A DNA stretch of 64,000 bases, taken from Arenibaculum pallidiluteum (lineage in GTDB: Bacteria > Pseudomonadota > Alphaproteobacteria > Azospirillales > Azospirillaceae). The notes under the pieces are model-generated. The model made no database searches, had not been told where the DNA came from, and was given only the letters and a program-made list of their open reading frames with translations. The translations under genes were made by a program, and so were the position numbers. Below are positions 40,910 to 49,976 of the stretch, piece after piece (positions within the stretch are counted from its first letter, which is position 1; each line of letters starts with the position of its first letter). Where the stretch lies: the NCBI RefSeq assembly GCF_017355985.1, contig NZ_JAFIQU010000004.1, positions 340,965 through 404,964 on the forward strand. Direction: 5' to 3'.

Positions 40910-41920
40910 TCAGGCGTTGAAGTCGAGCCCCCAGGGCTTGTAGTGCTCGGGATTCTCGGCCCAGTCCTCGCGCACGCGCACGTGCAGCTTCAGATGCACG
41001 CGGCGCTCTAGGAACTCCTCGAGCTCCTTGCGCGCCGCAAGGCCCAGGCTCTTGATCCGCGTGCCGCCCTTGCCCAGCACGATCGCGCGCTGCCCCTCTC
41101 GCCGGACGGTGATCTGGCAGCCGATGCGCACGCTGCCGTCCTGGAACTCCTCCCAGGTCTCGGTCTCGACGGTGGCTGAATAGGGGAGCTCCTCGTGAAG
41201 CTGCAGGAACAGCTTCTCGCGCACGATCTCCGCCGCGATCAGCCTCATGGGCATGTCGGAGATCTGATCCGCGGGATAGAGCCAGGGTCCGGCAGGCATG
41301 CGGGCAGCGAGCGCTTTCCGCAGTCCCTCCATGCCGTCCGCGGTGACCGCGGAGATCATGAAGATCTCCGTGAACACACCCTCGGCGTCCAGCTCGGCGG
41401 CGAGCCCCAGCAGCCGGTCGCGCCGGATCAGGTCGACCTTGGTCAGGGCGGCCAGCGCCTTCCGGCCGGTCTCCTTCAGCCGCGCCACGATCGCGCGCGT
41501 GTTGTCGTCGATCCCGCCCCGGCGCGAGCTGTCCACCAGCACCAGGATCTCGTCCGCATCCTCGGCGCCCTTCCAGGCGGCGGCGACCATGGCGCGCTCC
41601 AGCCGTTTGCGCGGCTCGAAAATGCCCGGCGTGTCGACGAACACGATCTGGCTGTCACCTTCGATGACGATGCCGAGCACGCGCGCGCGGGTCGTCTGCA
41701 CTTTCGGGCTGACGATGGATACCTTCGCGCCGACCAGCGCATTCAGCAGCGTCGACTTCCCGGCATTGGGCGCGCCGACCAGCGCGACGAACCCCGCGCG
41801 CGGGTTCTCCGGCTCGGCCACCGCCTCGCCGGCGTTATCCGCAGGGCCCACGGCATCGGGATCATGATCGCGATCGCGATCGTCGTCCGCCTCGGGCCGG
41901 TCGTCCTGGTCTTCAAGCAT
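40910..41920 (-). CDS. era: GTPase Era
   Basis: 336 residues. GTPase domain with G1 GAPNAGKS at 49-56, G3 DTPGIF, and TKVD. The C-terminal KH domain contains AIVLGKGGTRIKSLG and binds the 3' end of 16S rRNA during 30S assembly. About 40 strongly acidic residues (DQDDRPEADDDRDRDHDPD) precede the usual start; the family normally begins a few residues before G1. ATG 41920 overlaps the rnc stop by eight bases and no later ATG lies before G1, so the extension is probably translated. Last gene of the rpoZ operon. Confidence 0.94.
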   Translation of the reverse strand: MLEDQDDRPEADDDRDRDHDPDAVGPADNAGEAVAEPENPRAGFVALVGAPNAGKSTLLNALVGAKVSIVSPKVQTTRARVLGIVIEGDSQIVFVDTPGIFEPRKRLERAMVAAAWKGAEDADEILVLVDSSRRGGIDDNTRAIVARLKETGRKALAALTKVDLIRRDRLLGLAAELDAEGVFTEIFMISAVTADGMEGLRKALAARMPAGPWLYPADQISDMPMRLIAAEIVREKLFLQLHEELPYSATVETETWEEFQDGSVRIGCQITVRREGQRAIVLGKGGTRIKSLGLAARKELEEFLERRVHLKLHVRVREDWAENPEHYKPWGLDFNA

Positions 41921-42626
41921 CGTTCTGTGTCCTGATACGCCGCAACAGGGCCGTGGCTGCCGCCTTCTCGGCGGCGCGCTTGGAACCCGCCCGGGCGGTT
42001 GCCGGCTCGAGCCCATCGACCACGACGCGCACCTCGAACCGGGGATCGTGGTCGGGGCCGCTCTGGCCGATGGTCTCGTAGAGAGGCAACGGCTTGCCGC
42101 GGCCCTGCGCCCATTCCTGCAACGCGGTCTTGGGGTCCTGGGGCGGCGCGCCGTGCCCGTCATCGTCCATTAGTGGCGCCCAACGGTGCCGGATCATCGC
42201 TTCCGCCGCGGGCAGGCCGCCATCCAGGAAGAGGGCTCCGATCACGGCCTCGCAGCAGTCGGCAAGGATCGCGCCGTTGTCCCGGCCGCCCTGCTCCTCT
42301 TCTCCGGCGGAGAGGCGCATGAAGCTCCCGAGCTCCAGGCCGCGCGCGACGGCGCCCAGCGCCTCGCGCCGGACGAGCGCCGCATGACGCTTCGCAAGGT
42401 CGCCCTCGCGCTCGCTGGGATGCCGCTCCAACAGCCACGCCGCCACCACGAGGCCAAGCACCCGGTCGCCCAGGAACTCCAACCGCTCGTAGGCGGTGCC
42501 GTCGCCGCCAGCGCTGCGGCCCTTCCTGTTGCCGGCGAGGCTCGGATGGGTGACGGCGTCGGCCAGCAGCGCCGGGCGCGAGAAGCTGTGCCCGAGCCGT
42601 TCGGCCAAGGCGTCGAGGTCGCTCAT
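41913..42626 (-). CDS. rnc: Ribonuclease III
   Basis: 237 residues. Endonuclease domain with the signature ERLEFLGDRVLGLVVA and the second acidic cluster DCCEAVIGALFLDGG, then a dsRNA-binding domain (about 160-230) ending GSKRAAEKAAATALLRRI. Processes rRNA precursors and regulatory duplexes. Overlaps lepB by ATGA upstream and era by eight bases downstream, the standard lepB-rnc-era order. Confidence 0.95.
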   Translation of the reverse strand: MSDLDALAERLGHSFSRPALLADAVTHPSLAGNRKGRSAGGDGTAYERLEFLGDRVLGLVVAAWLLERHPSEREGDLAKRHAALVRREALGAVARGLELGSFMRLSAGEEEQGGRDNGAILADCCEAVIGALFLDGGLPAAEAMIRHRWAPLMDDDGHGAPPQDPKTALQEWAQGRGKPLPLYETIGQSGPDHDPRFEVRVVVDGLEPATARAGSKRAAEKAAATALLRRIRTQNDA

Positions 42627-43387
42627 CGCACCGCGTCGAACAGGCGCGAGTACCGGGTCTCGAACGGGACGCGCCAGAGCTGCCAGAACGGGGTCTCGTT
42701 GTCGAGGGACAGGAAGATCACCTCGGCCCGGCCCACCAGATTCTCCGCCGGAACGAACCCGACATCGGGGAAGCGGCTGTCCGTGGAGTTGTCGCGGTTG
42801 TCGCCCATGGCGAAATAATGTCCCGGCGGGACGGTGAATTCGCGTGTGTTGTCGGCGAAGCCGAAGTCGCTTTCCTCGATGATGCGGTGGGTCCGGCCGT
42901 TCGGCAGCGTCTCGACGAACTGCGCCGTCCGGATGGTGCGGCCCTTGTCCGTGTAGACGAAGTCCTCGACCCGCTCGCGCTTCACCGGCTGCCCGTTGAT
43001 GTGCAGAATGCCGCCGGTCACCTGGATCCGGTCGCCCGGCAGGCCGATGATGCGCTTGATGTAGTCGGTCTTTCCGTCCAGCGGCAGCTTGAACACCGCG
43101 ATGTCGCCGCGCTCGGGCTCCGAGCCCAGGATCCGCCCGTCGAAGATCGGCAGGCCGAAGGCCACGGTGTAGCGGCTGTAGCCGTAGGAGAACTTCGAGA
43201 CGAACAGGTAGTCGCCCACCAGCAGCGTGGGGATCATCGAGCCCGAGGGGATGTTGAAGGGCTCGAAGGCGAAGGTCCGCACGCCGAGCGCGATCAGAAT
43301 CGCCCAGAACAGCGTCCGGACTGTCTCCCCGAAGGATTCGCCCTTCTTCTTGGCTGCGGTCGACTGCTTGCGGGAAAGATCGGTCAT
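42623..43387 (-). CDS. lepB: Signal peptidase I
   Basis: 254 residues. One N-terminal membrane helix (about 25-43), catalytic Ser in NIPSGSMIPTLL, Lys in DYIKRIIGLPGD, and the late signature GHYFAMGDNRDNSTDSR. Cleaves Sec and Tat signal peptides on the outer face of the inner membrane. A short cytoplasmic basic leader (RKQSTAAKKKG) precedes the helix. It lies 17 bases after acpS. Confidence 0.96.
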   Translation of the reverse strand: MTDLSRKQSTAAKKKGESFGETVRTLFWAILIALGVRTFAFEPFNIPSGSMIPTLLVGDYLFVSKFSYGYSRYTVAFGLPIFDGRILGSEPERGDIAVFKLPLDGKTDYIKRIIGLPGDRIQVTGGILHINGQPVKRERVEDFVYTDKGRTIRTAQFVETLPNGRTHRIIEESDFGFADNTREFTVPPGHYFAMGDNRDNSTDSRFPDVGFVPAENLVGRAEVIFLSLDNETPFWQLWRVPFETRYSRLFDAVR

Positions 43388-43404
43388 CAGGCCCGGTCCA
43401 GGCT

Positions 43405-43833
43405 TCAGGTTTGCGGAGCCGCGGCCGGGACCGCGGAAATGATCACGACCGCCTCGGCGAGCGGGTACTCATCGGTCAGCGTCAGGTGGATCACGGGCTC
43501 CATGCCGGCCGGCGTGATCGCCTGCAGGCGCGCCAGCGCCCCGCCCGTGAGCCTGAGGGTCGGGCGGCCGCCCGGCAGGTTCACGACGCCCATATCGCGC
43601 CAGAAGACCCCGCGGCGCAAGCCCGTTCCGAGCGCCTTGGCACAGGCCTCCTTCGCGGCGAAACGCTTTGCGTAGGTCGCGGCGCGCGCCCGGTGCGCCT
43701 CGCCCTGCCGTCCCTCGGCCTTTGCGCGCTCGGTCTCGGTGAAGACGCGCTCGATGAAGCGCCCGCCGAAACGGTCGAGCGTCCGCTCGATCCGCCGGAT
43801 GTCGACGAGGTCGTTTCCGAGCCCGAGGATCAT
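43405..43833 (-). CDS. acpS: Holo-[acyl-carrier-protein] synthase
   Basis: 142 residues. Attaches the 4'-phosphopantetheine arm of CoA to ACP. Metal-binding Asp in [12 protein letters not shown] and the catalytic Glu/Lys in [15 protein letters not shown], then [13 protein letters not shown]. Overlaps the pdxJ stop by ATGA; pdxJ-acpS is a conserved pair. Confidence 0.95.
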   Translation of the reverse strand: MILGLGNDLVDIRRIERTLDRFGGRFIERVFTETERAKAEGRQGEAHRARAATYAKRFAAKEACAKALGTGLRRGVFWRDMGVVNLPGGRPTLRLTGGALARLQAITPAGMEPVIHLTLTDEYPLAEAVVIISAVPAAAPQT

Positions 43834-44579
43834 CGGCCCGCCCCGCCGGCGCGCGCCTCTTCCATCAGCGCCCGCATGCGGCGAATGGCGGCATCGAGGC
43901 CCAGGAAGATGGCCTCGCCCACCAGGAAATGGCCGATGTTCAGCTCGACCACGGTCGGAATCGCAGCCACCACGCCGACTGTCTCATATGACAGGCCGTG
44001 GCCGGCATGACATTCCAGCCCGATCTCCTCGGCATGTCGGGCCGCCGCCCGGATGCGATCGAGTTCCCGCAGACGCAGGGCGGGGTCCTCGGCATCGCAG
44101 TACGCGCCGGTGTGCAGTTCGACGACCGGCGCGCCGATGGCCCGCGATGCGTCGAGCTGGGCGGGATCGGGGTTCACGAACATGGAAACCCTGATGCCGG
44201 CGTCTCCGAGCCGCGCGACCAGCGGCCGCAGCGCCTCGCGCTGGCCGGCGACGTCCAGCCCGCCTTCGGTGGTCCGCTCGGTCCGCTTCTCCGGCACGAT
44301 GCAGGCCGCGTGCGGACGGTGGCGCAGCGCGATGGCGACCATCTCCTCGGTCGCGGCCATCTCGAAGTTCAGCGGCAGCGCAATCTCGGCGGAGAGTCGC
44401 GCGATGTCATCATCAAGGATGTGACGGCGATCCTCGCGCAGATGGGCAGTGATCCCGTCCGCACCCGCGTCCGCTGCGGCGAGGGCCGCGCGGATCGGGT
44501 CCGGATGAGGGCCCCCGCGCGCGTTCCGCACGGTCGCGACATGGTCGATGTTGACGCCCAGACGCAGCTTTCTGGCCAT
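43830..44579 (-). CDS. pdxJ: Pyridoxine 5'-phosphate synthase
   Basis: 249 residues, TIM barrel. Condenses 1-deoxyxylulose 5-phosphate with aminoacetone phosphate. Marks are [47 protein letters not shown] and [11 protein letters not shown]. Makes the cofactor used by several PLP enzymes in this window. It lies 15 bases after rsh. Confidence 0.96.
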   Translation of the reverse strand: MARKLRLGVNIDHVATVRNARGGPHPDPIRAALAAADAGADGITAHLREDRRHILDDDIARLSAEIALPLNFEMAATEEMVAIALRHRPHAACIVPEKRTERTTEGGLDVAGQREALRPLVARLGDAGIRVSMFVNPDPAQLDASRAIGAPVVELHTGAYCDAEDPALRLRELDRIRAAARHAEEIGLECHAGHGLSYETVGVVAAIPTVVELNIGHFLVGEAIFLGLDAAIRRMRALMEEARAGGAGR

Positions 44580-44594
44580 GCCGGATACCCCGCG

Positions 44595-46769
44595 TCAGCC
44601 GCCGCGGGCCCGGTCGACCGCATTGATCACCGGGGTCGCGCGAAGGGCCGCGATGATGTTCGTCAGGTGCTTCACGCTGGCCACTTCGATGTCGATGATC
44701 ATCTCGAAGAAGTCGCGCGAGCGGCTCGTGATCTTCAGGTTGCTGATGTTGCCACCGTTCTTGCCGATCACCGTCGACAGGGTGCCGAGGCTGCCGGGCT
44801 CGTTGGCGATGATCACGTTGATGCGGCCGACATGCTCCTCGGCGGTCTCCGGATCGGCCTCCCAGGCGACGTCGATCCAGCGCTCGGGCATCTCGTTGAA
44901 GCTCTCGAGCGTCTCGCAGTCTATGGTGTGGATCGTCACGCCCTTGCCTGTGGTGACGATGCCGACGATACGGTCGCCCGGCAGCGGATGGCAGCAGCCG
45001 GCATAATGCACGGCCATTCCGGGGATCAGGCCCCGAATGGGTAGCGCGTTGTCCTTGCGGCTGCGCGCGCGCTGGCGGTTCAGCGGGACGACCTTCTCGT
45101 CCCGATCGGCCTGGGGTGGCGTCTTATGGCCGGGGAAGACGGCGTTGAAGACCTCGCGCGCGGACTGGAGGCCGGAGCCCACCGCGGCAAGCAGGTCCTC
45201 GACGCTGGGCTGCTGGATGATCTTGAGGACGTTCTCCAGCGCCTTCTCGGCGTAGTCGTAGCCTTCCTGCCGGAATTGCTTCTGCAGCATCGCCCGGCCG
45301 AGCTCGACATACTGGGTGCGCTGCTGGGTGCGGATGAACCGCCGGATCCGCGCCCGCGCCTTGCCGGTGACGACGAAGCGCTCCCATTCCGGCGAGGGCG
45401 TCTGGCCCTTGGAGGTCAGGATCTCGACCTGATCGCCGTTCTGCAGCTCGCTGCGCAGCGGCAGCATGCGCCCGTTCGCCTTGGCCCCGACGCAGGTGTC
45501 GCCGACCTGGCTGTGCACGGCATAGGCGAAGTCGACCGGTGTCGCCCCGCGCGGCAGCGCGATCAGGTCGCCCTTCGGCGTGAAGCAGAACACCTGGTCC
45601 TGGAACAGCTCGAGCTTGGTGTGCTCGAGGAACTCCTCGGGCCGCTGAGCGTGCTCGAGGATGTCCAGCAGCTCGCGCAGCCAGCGGTACTGCCGGCCCT
45701 CGGTCCGCGGGCCGCCCTGCTGCTTGTAGGCCCAGTGGGCGGCGACGCCGAGCTCCGCCACCTCGTGCATGTCGTGCGTGCGGATCTGCACCTCGACGCG
45801 CTGGCGCTCGGGGCCGATCACCGCCGTGTGGATCGAGCGGTAGCCGTTGGGCTTCGGCGTCGAGATGTAGTCCTTGAACCGGCCCGGGATCACGGGGTAG
45901 CGGGCATGCATGATGCCCAGGGCCTGGTAGCACTCCTCGACATTCGCCACCGCGACCCGGAAGGCCATGATGTCGGAGAGCTGCTCGAAGGAGACGCTCT
46001 TGCGCTGCATCTTGCGCCAGATCGAATAGGGCGTCTTCTCCCGGCCGGTCACCGCGGCCTCGGGAAGCCCGCCCTCGCGCAGGACGCGACGCAGCTCGCC
46101 GATGATGCGCCCCACCAGCTCTCCGCCCTCGCTGCGCAGCAGCGCCAGGCGCGCCAGGATACTGTCCCGCCCGTCGGGGTTCAGCTCCGCGAAGGCCAGG
46201 TCCTCGAGCTCGTCCTTGAACTGGTGGATGCCGATGCGCTCGGCGAGCGGGGCGTAGATCTCCAGCGTCTCGCGGGCGATCCGCCGCCGCTTCTCGGGGT
46301 TCTTCAGGTAGTGCAGCGTCCGCATGTTGTGGACGCGGTCCGCCAGCTTCACCAGAAGGACGCGGATGTCCTCGGACATGGCGAGGACGAGCTTGCGGAA
46401 GTTCTCCGCCTGCTTGGCCTGGTCCGTCTGGGATTCGATGTTCTGGAGCTCGATGCGCGACAGCTTCGTGACGCCGTCGACGAGACGCCCGATATCCGTG
46501 CCGAACATCCGCTCGATGTCGCCGAGCGTCGCGACCGTGTCCTCGACCGTATCGTGCAGCAGCGCCGTCACGATCGAGGCCGAGTCGAGCTTGAGCTGCG
46601 TGAGGATCCCCGCGACCTCGAGCGGGTGCGAGAAGTAGGGATCCCCGGACGCCCGCATCTGCGAGCCGTGCGCCTTCATGGAGAAGACGTAGGCCCGGTT
46701 CAGGAGGTCTTCGTCCGCGTTCGGGTCGTAGGCCTTGACGCGCTCGACCAGCTCGTATTGGCGGATCAT
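44595..46769 (-). CDS. rsh: Bifunctional (p)ppGpp synthetase/hydrolase
   Basis: 724 residues. HD hydrolase domain (about 25-180) with HPLEVA and catalytic LLHDTVEDT at 71-79. Synthetase domain (about 230-350) with DIMAFRV, ISTPKPNGYRSIHT and VEVQIRT. TGS domain with FTPKGDLIALP, then a zinc-finger/helical stretch containing HYAGCCHPLPGD and a C-terminal ACT domain (about 645-720). Both catalytic sites look intact, so this is the single long RelA/SpoT homologue usual in alphaproteobacteria. It follows rpoZ by 86 bp; omega is itself a ppGpp-binding RNA polymerase subunit in E. coli. Confidence 0.95.
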   Translation of the reverse strand: MIRQYELVERVKAYDPNADEDLLNRAYVFSMKAHGSQMRASGDPYFSHPLEVAGILTQLKLDSASIVTALLHDTVEDTVATLGDIERMFGTDIGRLVDGVTKLSRIELQNIESQTDQAKQAENFRKLVLAMSEDIRVLLVKLADRVHNMRTLHYLKNPEKRRRIARETLEIYAPLAERIGIHQFKDELEDLAFAELNPDGRDSILARLALLRSEGGELVGRIIGELRRVLREGGLPEAAVTGREKTPYSIWRKMQRKSVSFEQLSDIMAFRVAVANVEECYQALGIMHARYPVIPGRFKDYISTPKPNGYRSIHTAVIGPERQRVEVQIRTHDMHEVAELGVAAHWAYKQQGGPRTEGRQYRWLRELLDILEHAQRPEEFLEHTKLELFQDQVFCFTPKGDLIALPRGATPVDFAYAVHSQVGDTCVGAKANGRMLPLRSELQNGDQVEILTSKGQTPSPEWERFVVTGKARARIRRFIRTQQRTQYVELGRAMLQKQFRQEGYDYAEKALENVLKIIQQPSVEDLLAAVGSGLQSAREVFNAVFPGHKTPPQADRDEKVVPLNRQRARSRKDNALPIRGLIPGMAVHYAGCCHPLPGDRIVGIVTTGKGVTIHTIDCETLESFNEMPERWIDVAWEADPETAEEHVGRINVIIANEPGSLGTLSTVIGKNGGNISNLKITSRSRDFFEMIIDIEVASVKHLTNIIAALRATPVINAVDRARGG

Positions 46770-46855
46770 CTAGGACTCACCCGACCCGGCCCGAGGCCGC
46801 TCCAAGGGATTGACGCCGTGCGGGGCGCGGACGGCGCCGCGCCCATCCCCTGCCC

Positions 46856-47368
46856 TCAATCGTAGGTACGATCCTCCGGATCGTCGAGGGCATCCGTCAC
46901 ACCCTCCGGCCCGTCGCCGTAGGCCTTGCCCACGTCTTCGGTGTCGCGGTCGACGAGGTTACCCTCCTCGCCCTCGAAGGCAGCGCCGGGCGCACCATCC
47001 ATGCGCGACAGGACATCGTCCTCCTCGCCGATCTCCTCCTCGGAGAAGTCGCCGTCGGCATCGGCCATCCGGGCGCCGGTATCCGCCCAGGCCTGCTCGC
47101 CGGCCATCAGCTCGACGATGTCCTCCTCGGGCTCGTCCTGCTCGACCACCTTCTGGTGGCCGCGGACCAGGGCGTCGCGAAGCCCGTCCAGGGGCACCGT
47201 CACGTCGGCGATCTCGCGCAGGGCGACCACAGGATTCTTGTCGTTGTCGCGGTCGATGGTCAGAGACGCACCTGCAGCCACGTCACGGGCGCGCTGCGCC
47301 GCCATCATCACGAGCTCGAAACGATTCGGGACCTGAAGGACGCAATCTTCTACGGTGACGCGAGCCAT
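46856..47368 (-). CDS. rpoZ: RNA polymerase omega subunit
   Basis: 170 residues. The omega core is the first 60-65: [20 protein letters not shown] (the family start), then [11 protein letters not shown] and [11 protein letters not shown] long acidic tail (about 85-170, many Asp and Glu) follows; alphaproteobacterial omegas are often extended, but this one is at the long end. The start at 47368 is fixed by the core; the frame continues to 47701 across the promoter and folK. First gene of the rpoZ-rsh-pdxJ-acpS-lepB-rnc-era run. Confidence 0.93.
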   Translation of the reverse strand: MARVTVEDCVLQVPNRFELVMMAAQRARDVAAGASLTIDRDNDKNPVVALREIADVTVPLDGLRDALVRGHQKVVEQDEPEEDIVELMAGEQAWADTGARMADADGDFSEEEIGEEDDVLSRMDGAPGAAFEGEEGNLVDRDTEDVGKAYGDGPEGVTDALDDPEDRTYD

Positions 47369-47403
47369 GCCTGACCAACTCCGACTTCCTTGGCAAGATT
47401 CCT

Positions 47404-47432
47404 TATATACGCTGCGGCTCCCGGCCAGACAA
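47404..47432 (-). promoter_or_regulatory. Sigma-70 promoter of the rpoZ operon
   Basis: Read leftwards: TTGTCT (47432-47427), 17 bases, TATATA (47409-47404). Transcription should begin near 47397, about 30 bases before rpoZ. Best candidate for driving all seven genes to era. Confidence 0.7.
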
Positions 47433-47504
47433 GCGGGGGTTCCCTCCATCTTGCGCGGTGCAGCATCCCATCGCCGGTTCCCGTCGCGGGCCGGCAATGC
47501 GGCG

Positions 47505-48011
47505 TCAGCGCGGATCCTCCGCCATGGGCTCGGCGGCCTGACCCGGCGGCAGCGCCGCCAGCATCTGCTCGACTGTGCGGTCCAGCACGGGATGGCGCCA
47601 GCCCGGGGCCACCTCGGCGAGCGGCAGCAGGACGAAGGCCCGCTCCTGCAGCCGCGGATGCGGCAGGACCGGCCCGGCCGGTCCCTCCAATACCTTGTCA
47701 TCGTAGGCCAGCAGGTCCAGGTCGATCACGCGCGCCTCGTTGCGCACGCGCCTGATGCGCCCGAACCCATCCTCGATCTCGTGAAGAAGGGCGAGCAGCG
47801 CGTCCGGAGGCAGTGCGGTCTCGACGCGGACGACGCCATTGCAGAACCAGGGCTGGTCCGAGATCGGCACCGGAGCCGTGCGCCACCAGCGCGACCGCGC
47901 CGAGACGGCGACGCCCGAAGCGGACAGCCGATCGAGTGCGGCCTCGCAGGACTCCCGCGGGTCCGTCAGTCCGGGCGTGGGCAGATTGGAACCGAGGGCC
48001 ACCAGGATCAC
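47505..48011 (-). CDS. folK: 2-amino-4-hydroxy-6-hydroxymethyldihydropteridine pyrophosphokinase
   Basis: 168 residues. Transfers pyrophosphate from ATP to the pterin in folate synthesis. Marks are [10 protein letters not shown] at the N-terminus, the substrate loop [29 protein letters not shown] with the metal Asp pair, and [21 protein letters not shown] 48011 is chosen because GGGAGG lies seven bases upstream and the fold begins there; no ATG is near. It lies 136 bp upstream of rpoZ on the same strand. Confidence 0.93.
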   Translation of the reverse strand: MILVALGSNLPTPGLTDPRESCEAALDRLSASGVAVSARSRWWRTAPVPISDQPWFCNGVVRVETALPPDALLALLHEIEDGFGRIRRVRNEARVIDLDLLAYDDKVLEGPAGPVLPHPRLQERAFVLLPLAEVAPGWRHPVLDRTVEQMLAALPPGQAAEPMAEDPR

Positions 48012-48063
48012 GCAACAACCTCCCCGACCAGACCTGTCGAAACCAGCACGACGCCAACCACAC

Positions 48064-48092
48064 TTGTATGCATCCCAGCAGACCTCTATTCT
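48064..48092 (+). promoter_or_regulatory. Possible promoter of the NYN-domain gene
   Basis: TTGTAT (48064-48069), 17 bases, TATTCT (48087-48092). Moderate matches with ideal spacing. A start near 48099 would leave a 65-base leader containing the TTAG-N7-TTAAC element. Confidence 0.4.
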
Positions 48093-48144
48093 CCGCGCAA
48101 TCCTTTGCAGGCACAATGCCGCCCGGCAGCGGCCGCAATCCATT

Positions 48145-48160
48145 TTAGAAATAGGTTAAC
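48145..48160 (+). promoter_or_regulatory. CtrA-like element at the NYN gene start
   Basis: TTAG, seven bases, TTAAC, one mismatch from the CtrA consensus. It ends three bases before the ATG, so any bound protein would block rather than activate. It may be chance in this A/T-rich leader. Confidence 0.3.
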
Positions 48161-48163
48161 CGC

Positions 48164-48787
48164 ATGCTTTTCTATCAGAACGAGCGCTTGGCGCTGTTCA
48201 TTGATGGCGCGAATCTTTATTCGGCCGCCCGTTCCCTCGGCTTCGATATCGACTACAAGCGCCTGCTGGAGATGTTCGCGTCGAAGGGGCGGCTCATCCG
48301 AGCCTTCTACTACACCGCGCTCATCGAGGACCAGGAGTACTCGCCGATCCGTCCGCTGGTCGACTGGCTGGACTACAACGGGTACACCATGGTCACCAAG
48401 CCGACCAAGGAGTTCACGGACGCGACGGGCCGCAGGAAGATCAAGGGCAACATGGACATCGAGCTGGCCATCGACGTGATGGAGATGGCGGAGCGGGTCG
48501 ATCATATCCTGATCTTCTCCGGCGACGGGGATTTCCGGCGTCTGGTCGAGGCGGTTCAGCGCAAGGGCGTGCGCGTCTCCGTGGTCAGCACCATCCGGTC
48601 AAACCCGCCCATGGTCGCGGACGAGCTGCGCCGGCAGGCCGACAACTTCATCGAGCTGCAGGATCTCGCGCCCAGCATCGCGCGCGTCCACCCGGCGCGC
48701 GAGCCGCAGCAGGCCGCCGCGGCGCCGGCGCCCGCCGCCCCCGCCCCGGTCCAGACCACCGGCCTCGGGACGAACGGCCTCCGGTGA
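48164..48787 (+). CDS. NYN domain (LabA/DUF88-like) protein
   Basis: 207 residues. PIN-like NYN nuclease fold: RLALFIDGANLYSAA (first acidic residue), KGNMDIELAIDVMEMA (second pair), and ILIFSGDGDFRRLVEAVQRKG (third), so the metal site looks complete. Expected RNase; target unknown. The Ala/Pro-rich tail (about 178-207) is low in complexity. Overlaps the DNA glycosylase gene by GTGA. Confidence 0.88.
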   Translation: MLFYQNERLALFIDGANLYSAARSLGFDIDYKRLLEMFASKGRLIRAFYYTALIEDQEYSPIRPLVDWLDYNGYTMVTKPTKEFTDATGRRKIKGNMDIELAIDVMEMAERVDHILIFSGDGDFRRLVEAVQRKGVRVSVVSTIRSNPPMVADELRRQADNFIELQDLAPSIARVHPAREPQQAAAAPAPAAPAPVQTTGLGTNGLR

Positions 48788-49464
48788 CGGATCCCGCGCC
48801 GCCGCCGCCGCGCGATTGCCCGCTCTGTCCGCGCCTGGCGGCGTTCCGCGCGGAGAACCGGTGCCGCTTCCCCGAGTTCCACAACGCGCCGGTGCCGTCT
48901 GCCGGCGCCGATCGTCCGGTCCTGCTGGTGGTGGGGCTGGCGCCCGCGCTCAAGGGCGGCAACAGGACGGGCCTGCCCTTCGTGGGCGATGTGCCCGGAG
49001 GCTCCGGACATTTCCTTGCCGGAGCCCTGGACCGGGCCGGGCTGAACGGCGTCCCGGTGCGGATCACCAATGCCGTGCGCTGCGTGCCTCCGGGAAACCG
49101 GCCGACGCCGGACGAGCTGCGCCGGTGCCGCGGCTTCCTGATGGCGGAGATCGCGACCGGGCCGCGCGTCGTGCTTGCGCTCGGCCAGCTCGCCCACGAA
49201 TCCGTCCTGCGGGGCCTCGGCTCCACGCCGCGCCGCCATCCCTTCTCTCACGGTGCACGGCACGAGATCGGCGGGCTCGTCGTGTTCGGCTGTTATCATC
49301 CGTCGCGCCAGAACACGCAGACCGGACGCCTGACAGCGGCGATGATGGACGCGCTGCTGGCCGAGGTGCGCAGCGCCTGCGCGGGCGAGGCGCGCCCGCA
49401 CGGCTCCGCGCCTTTCGGCGCCGCCCCGTTCAGCCCCGGCCCGTTCAGCCCCGATTGCGCATGA
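48784..49464 (+). CDS. Uracil-DNA glycosylase, family 5 (UDGb-like)
   Basis: 226 residues. Fe-S type glycosylase. Cysteines in RDCPLCPRL and later [11 protein letters not shown] and RRCRGF can hold the cluster. Motif 1 is [20 protein letters not shown], with Ala where family 4 has a catalytic acid; this places it in family 5. Motif 2 is [13 protein letters not shown]. Removes uracil and related lesions from DNA. The last residues are a short repeat ([12 protein letters not shown] region), and the 3' end overlaps smpB by 20 bases tail to tail. Confidence 0.88.
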   Translation: MTDPAPPPPRDCPLCPRLAAFRAENRCRFPEFHNAPVPSAGADRPVLLVVGLAPALKGGNRTGLPFVGDVPGGSGHFLAGALDRAGLNGVPVRITNAVRCVPPGNRPTPDELRRCRGFLMAEIATGPRVVLALGQLAHESVLRGLGSTPRRHPFSHGARHEIGGLVVFGCYHPSRQNTQTGRLTAAMMDALLAEVRSACAGEARPHGSAPFGAAPFSPGPFSPDCA

Positions 49465-49915
49465 GACGCGCCTTGTCGCGCTTCCAGTCCCGCTCCTTCT
49501 CGGTCTCGCGCTTGTCGGCCTTGCGCTTGCCCCTGGCGAGGCCGATCTCGACCTTCGCAATGCCCCGGTCGTTGAAGTAGATCGACATCGGGATCATGGT
49601 CACGCCGTCGCGGCGGATCTGCCCGAGCAGCTTGCCGAGCTCGCGCCGGTGCACCAGCAGCTTGCGCGGCCGCCGGACCTCGTGCTGGAAGAACTTCCCG
49701 GCGAGCTGGTACTCCGGGATGTAGGCGTTGAAGAGGTAAAGCTCCCCGTCCCGCTCGCCGGCATAGCTCTCGTTGATGCTGGCACGGCCGGACCGCAGGC
49801 TCTTCACCTCCGTCCCGGACAGGATGATGCCGGCTTCGATCTTGTCGTCGATGAAATAGTCGAAGCGGGCGCGGCGGTTCTGCGCCGCCACGCGCTCCGG
49901 CGCGCTCTGCGCCAT
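49445..49915 (-). CDS. smpB: SsrA-binding protein SmpB
   Basis: 156 residues. OB-fold protein that carries tmRNA to stalled ribosomes. Marks are [20 protein letters not shown] (opening), [33 protein letters not shown] and the basic C-terminal tail that enters the mRNA channel. Together with ArfB (59785) the window holds two ribosome-rescue routes. It lies 61 bp after dapA on the same strand, an order common in alphaproteobacteria. Confidence 0.96.
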   Translation of the reverse strand: MAQSAPERVAAQNRRARFDYFIDDKIEAGIILSGTEVKSLRSGRASINESYAGERDGELYLFNAYIPEYQLAGKFFQHEVRRPRKLLVHRRELGKLLGQIRRDGVTMIPMSIYFNDRGIAKVEIGLARGKRKADKRETEKERDWKRDKARLMRNRG

Positions 49916-49976
49916 GGTCAGCTTTCCTCGGTTACGGTGTCGGCCGGGTCCCGGATGGTCCCAGCCGCCGTCGTTC

